Below are positions 62,814-64,000 of a DNA stretch of 64,000 bases, piece by piece. This stretch comes from Halomonas alkalisoli. Its GTDB lineage: Bacteria; Pseudomonadota; Gammaproteobacteria; Pseudomonadales; Halomonadaceae. The DNA is taken from contig NZ_JAKCMI010000012.1 of NCBI RefSeq assembly GCF_021412585.1, positions 1 to 64,000 on the forward strand, read 5' to 3'. The translations under genes and the position numbers were made by a program. The notes beneath the pieces are model-generated. The model was not told the origin of the DNA. It searched no databases and saw only the letters and a list, made by a program, of their open reading frames with translations. Each line of letters begins with the position of its first letter. Position 1 is the stretch's first letter.

Positions 62814-64000
62814 ATGCAGCAGAACGCCGATCAGACCCTGAGTCTGCCCCTCCTTCCACTGCGCGACGTCGTCGTCTACCCGCAGATGGTGATACCGCTG
62901 TTCGTGGGACGGGAGAAATCCATCCAGGCACTGGATGCGGCCATGGCGGCCGACAAGCGAGTGCTGCTTGTGGCCCAGCGTGAAGCCGGCCAGGACGACC
63001 CCGGCACCGAGGATCTCTTCGGTATCGGCACTGTTGCCGAGATCATGCAGCTTCTCAAGCTGCCCGACGGTACCGTCAAGGTGCTGATCGAGGGTAGCTC
63101 CCGTGCCGATCTCCGTGAGGTGCACCATACCGACCAGGGGTACAGCCTGGCCGAGGCGGTGCTGCGTGACAGCGAGCCGCTCTCGGAGCGTGAGCAGGAG
63201 GCGCTGGTGCGTGTGCTGCTCAACCAGTTCGAGCAGTACGTCAAGCTCTCCAAGAAGGTGCCCAACGAGGTGCTCAACTCCCTTTCCGGGATCGAGGACC
63301 CGAGTCGCCTGGTCGATACCATCTGTGCCCACCTGTCGCTGAAGATCGGCGACAAGCAGCAGCTGCTGGAAATGGACCGGGTCCGTGACCGCATCGAGCA
63401 CCTGATGGCGCTGATCGAGTCGGAAATCGACCTGCTGCAGGTCGAGAAGCGGATTCGCTCCCGGGTCAAGGACCAGATGGAGAAGTCCCAGCGGGAGTAC
63501 TATCTCAACGAGCAGATGAAGGCCATCCAGAAGGAGATGGGCGAGCTCGAGAACGTACCCAATGAAGCCGAGAAGTACGAGGCGTCCATCGAAGAGGCGG
63601 GCATGCCCAAGGACGCCCGCGAGAAGGCGCTGCAGGAGCTGGGCAAGCTCAAGATGATGTCGCCCAACTCGGCCGAGGCCACGGTGGTGCGCTCCTACCT
63701 CGATTGGCTGGTCGCGGTGCCCTGGAAGAAGCGCACCCGGGTCAAGCATGACCTGGTTCATGCCCACAAGGTGCTCGATGAAGACCACTATGGCCTGGAT
63801 GAGGTCAAGGAGCGCATTCTCGAGTACCTCGCCGTGCAGAAGCGGGTCAAGAAGCTCAAGGGGCCGGTGCTCTGCCTGGTCGGCCCGCCCGGGGTGGGCA
63901 AGACCTCGCTGGGCCAGTCGATCGCCCGTGCCACCAACCGCAAGTACGTGCGGTTGGCGCTGGGCGGGGTGCGCGACGAGTCCGAGATTCGTGGCCACCG
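62814..64000 (+). CDS. lon: Lon protease, 3' part cut by window edge
   Basis: First 395 codons of the ATP-dependent protease Lon. The LAN substrate-binding domain (about 10-200: [27 protein letters not shown]) is followed by the helical linker ([16 protein letters not shown]) and the start of the AAA+ domain with Walker A GPPGVGKT near residue 360 and [16 protein letters not shown] at the edge. The protease domain with its Ser-Lys dyad lies beyond the window. Start at 62814; the ribosome site is GAGGAA. Confidence 0.98.
   Translation, partial: MQQNADQTLSLPLLPLRDVVVYPQMVIPLFVGREKSIQALDAAMAADKRVLLVAQREAGQDDPGTEDLFGIGTVAEIMQLLKLPDGTVKVLIEGSSRADLREVHHTDQGYSLAEAVLRDSEPLSEREQEALVRVLLNQFEQYVKLSKKVPNEVLNSLSGIEDPSRLVDTICAHLSLKIGDKQQLLEMDRVRDRIEHLMALIESEIDLLQVEKRIRSRVKDQMEKSQREYYLNEQMKAIQKEMGELENVPNEAEKYEASIEEAGMPKDAREKALQELGKLKMMSPNSAEATVVRSYLDWLVAVPWKKRTRVKHDLVHAHKVLDEDHYGLDEVKERILEYLAVQKRVKKLKGPVLCLVGPPGVGKTSLGQSIARATNRKYVRLALGGVRDESEIRGH

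Noticed and set aside
62685..63998. 437-residue minus-strand frame opposite lon
   Set aside because: Antisense shadow of the well-supported lon gene; also crosses the clpX terminator.

Overview
The window looks like chromosomal DNA of a GC-rich gammaproteobacterium, most likely a Halomonas-type member of the Halomonadaceae. This is inferred from the tig-clpP-clpX-lon block, an RluF-type pseudouridine synthase, LuxS, the number of TRAP and ABC uptake systems for organic acids and peptides, and a full set of Pseudomonas/Halomonas-like amino-acid catabolism genes. I saw no transposase, phage gene or CRISPR array.

Layout. 1-5.7 kb: histidine utilisation genes hutI-hutG-hutU (minus strand; hutU loses only its last few codons at the left edge), divergent from a YjiH-type transporter. 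Two near-identical palindromes of the HutC operator type lie between them; hutC itself is at 12.5-13.2 kb. 5.9-12.4 kb: an accessory group with a zinc-ribbon/AAA/LuxR regulator, a DUF4242 protein, a small secreted protein, a secreted alpha/beta hydrolase and a BBE-type flavoenzyme. 13.5-19.0 kb: a heme-copper oxidase operon whose subunit II carries two cytochrome c domains and which has two subunit-III genes. 19.1-22.4 kb: rluF, DUF418, DUF938 and a small lipoprotein. 22.5-25.3 kb: a TRAP transporter (dctPQM). 26.0-33.1 kb: guanidinobutyrase, a second YjiH transporter, an AruI-like decarboxylase and an aldehyde dehydrogenase form one operon behind a good sigma-54 promoter, with a divergent sigma-54 activator gene.

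33.1-42.8 kb: a minus-strand operon with a complete dipeptide-type ABC importer, a D-2-hydroxyacid-type FAD dehydrogenase, a DMT transporter and an aminotransferase, divergent from an FCD/GntR regulator with a palindromic operator candidate. 42.8-50.1 kb: a HMG-CoA-lyase-type enzyme with a CaiB/BaiF CoA-transferase, a LysR regulator, an SDR and a second TRAP system, probably one organic-acid pathway. 50.1-53.8 kb: TerB, a DadA-like oxidase, a membrane protein and pyrC. 54.0-55.8 kb: an AT-richer pair, polysaccharide pyruvyltransferase plus glycosyltransferase, probably acquired. 55.9-58.1 kb: mtnN, luxS and folD. 58.3-58.9 kb: tRNA-Pro, tRNA-Arg and two identical tRNA-His genes. 59.2 kb to the end: tig, clpP, clpX and lon (cut by the right edge).

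The most interesting points are: two paralogous YjiH transporters, each tied to catabolism of a nitrogen-rich amino acid (histidine, arginine) by position and regulatory sites; the sigma-54 promoter plus paired upstream sites for the guanidinobutyrate operon; a gap-free 144-bp dispersed repeat placed in inverted orientation inside two different transporter operons; and the unusual cytochrome oxidase operon.
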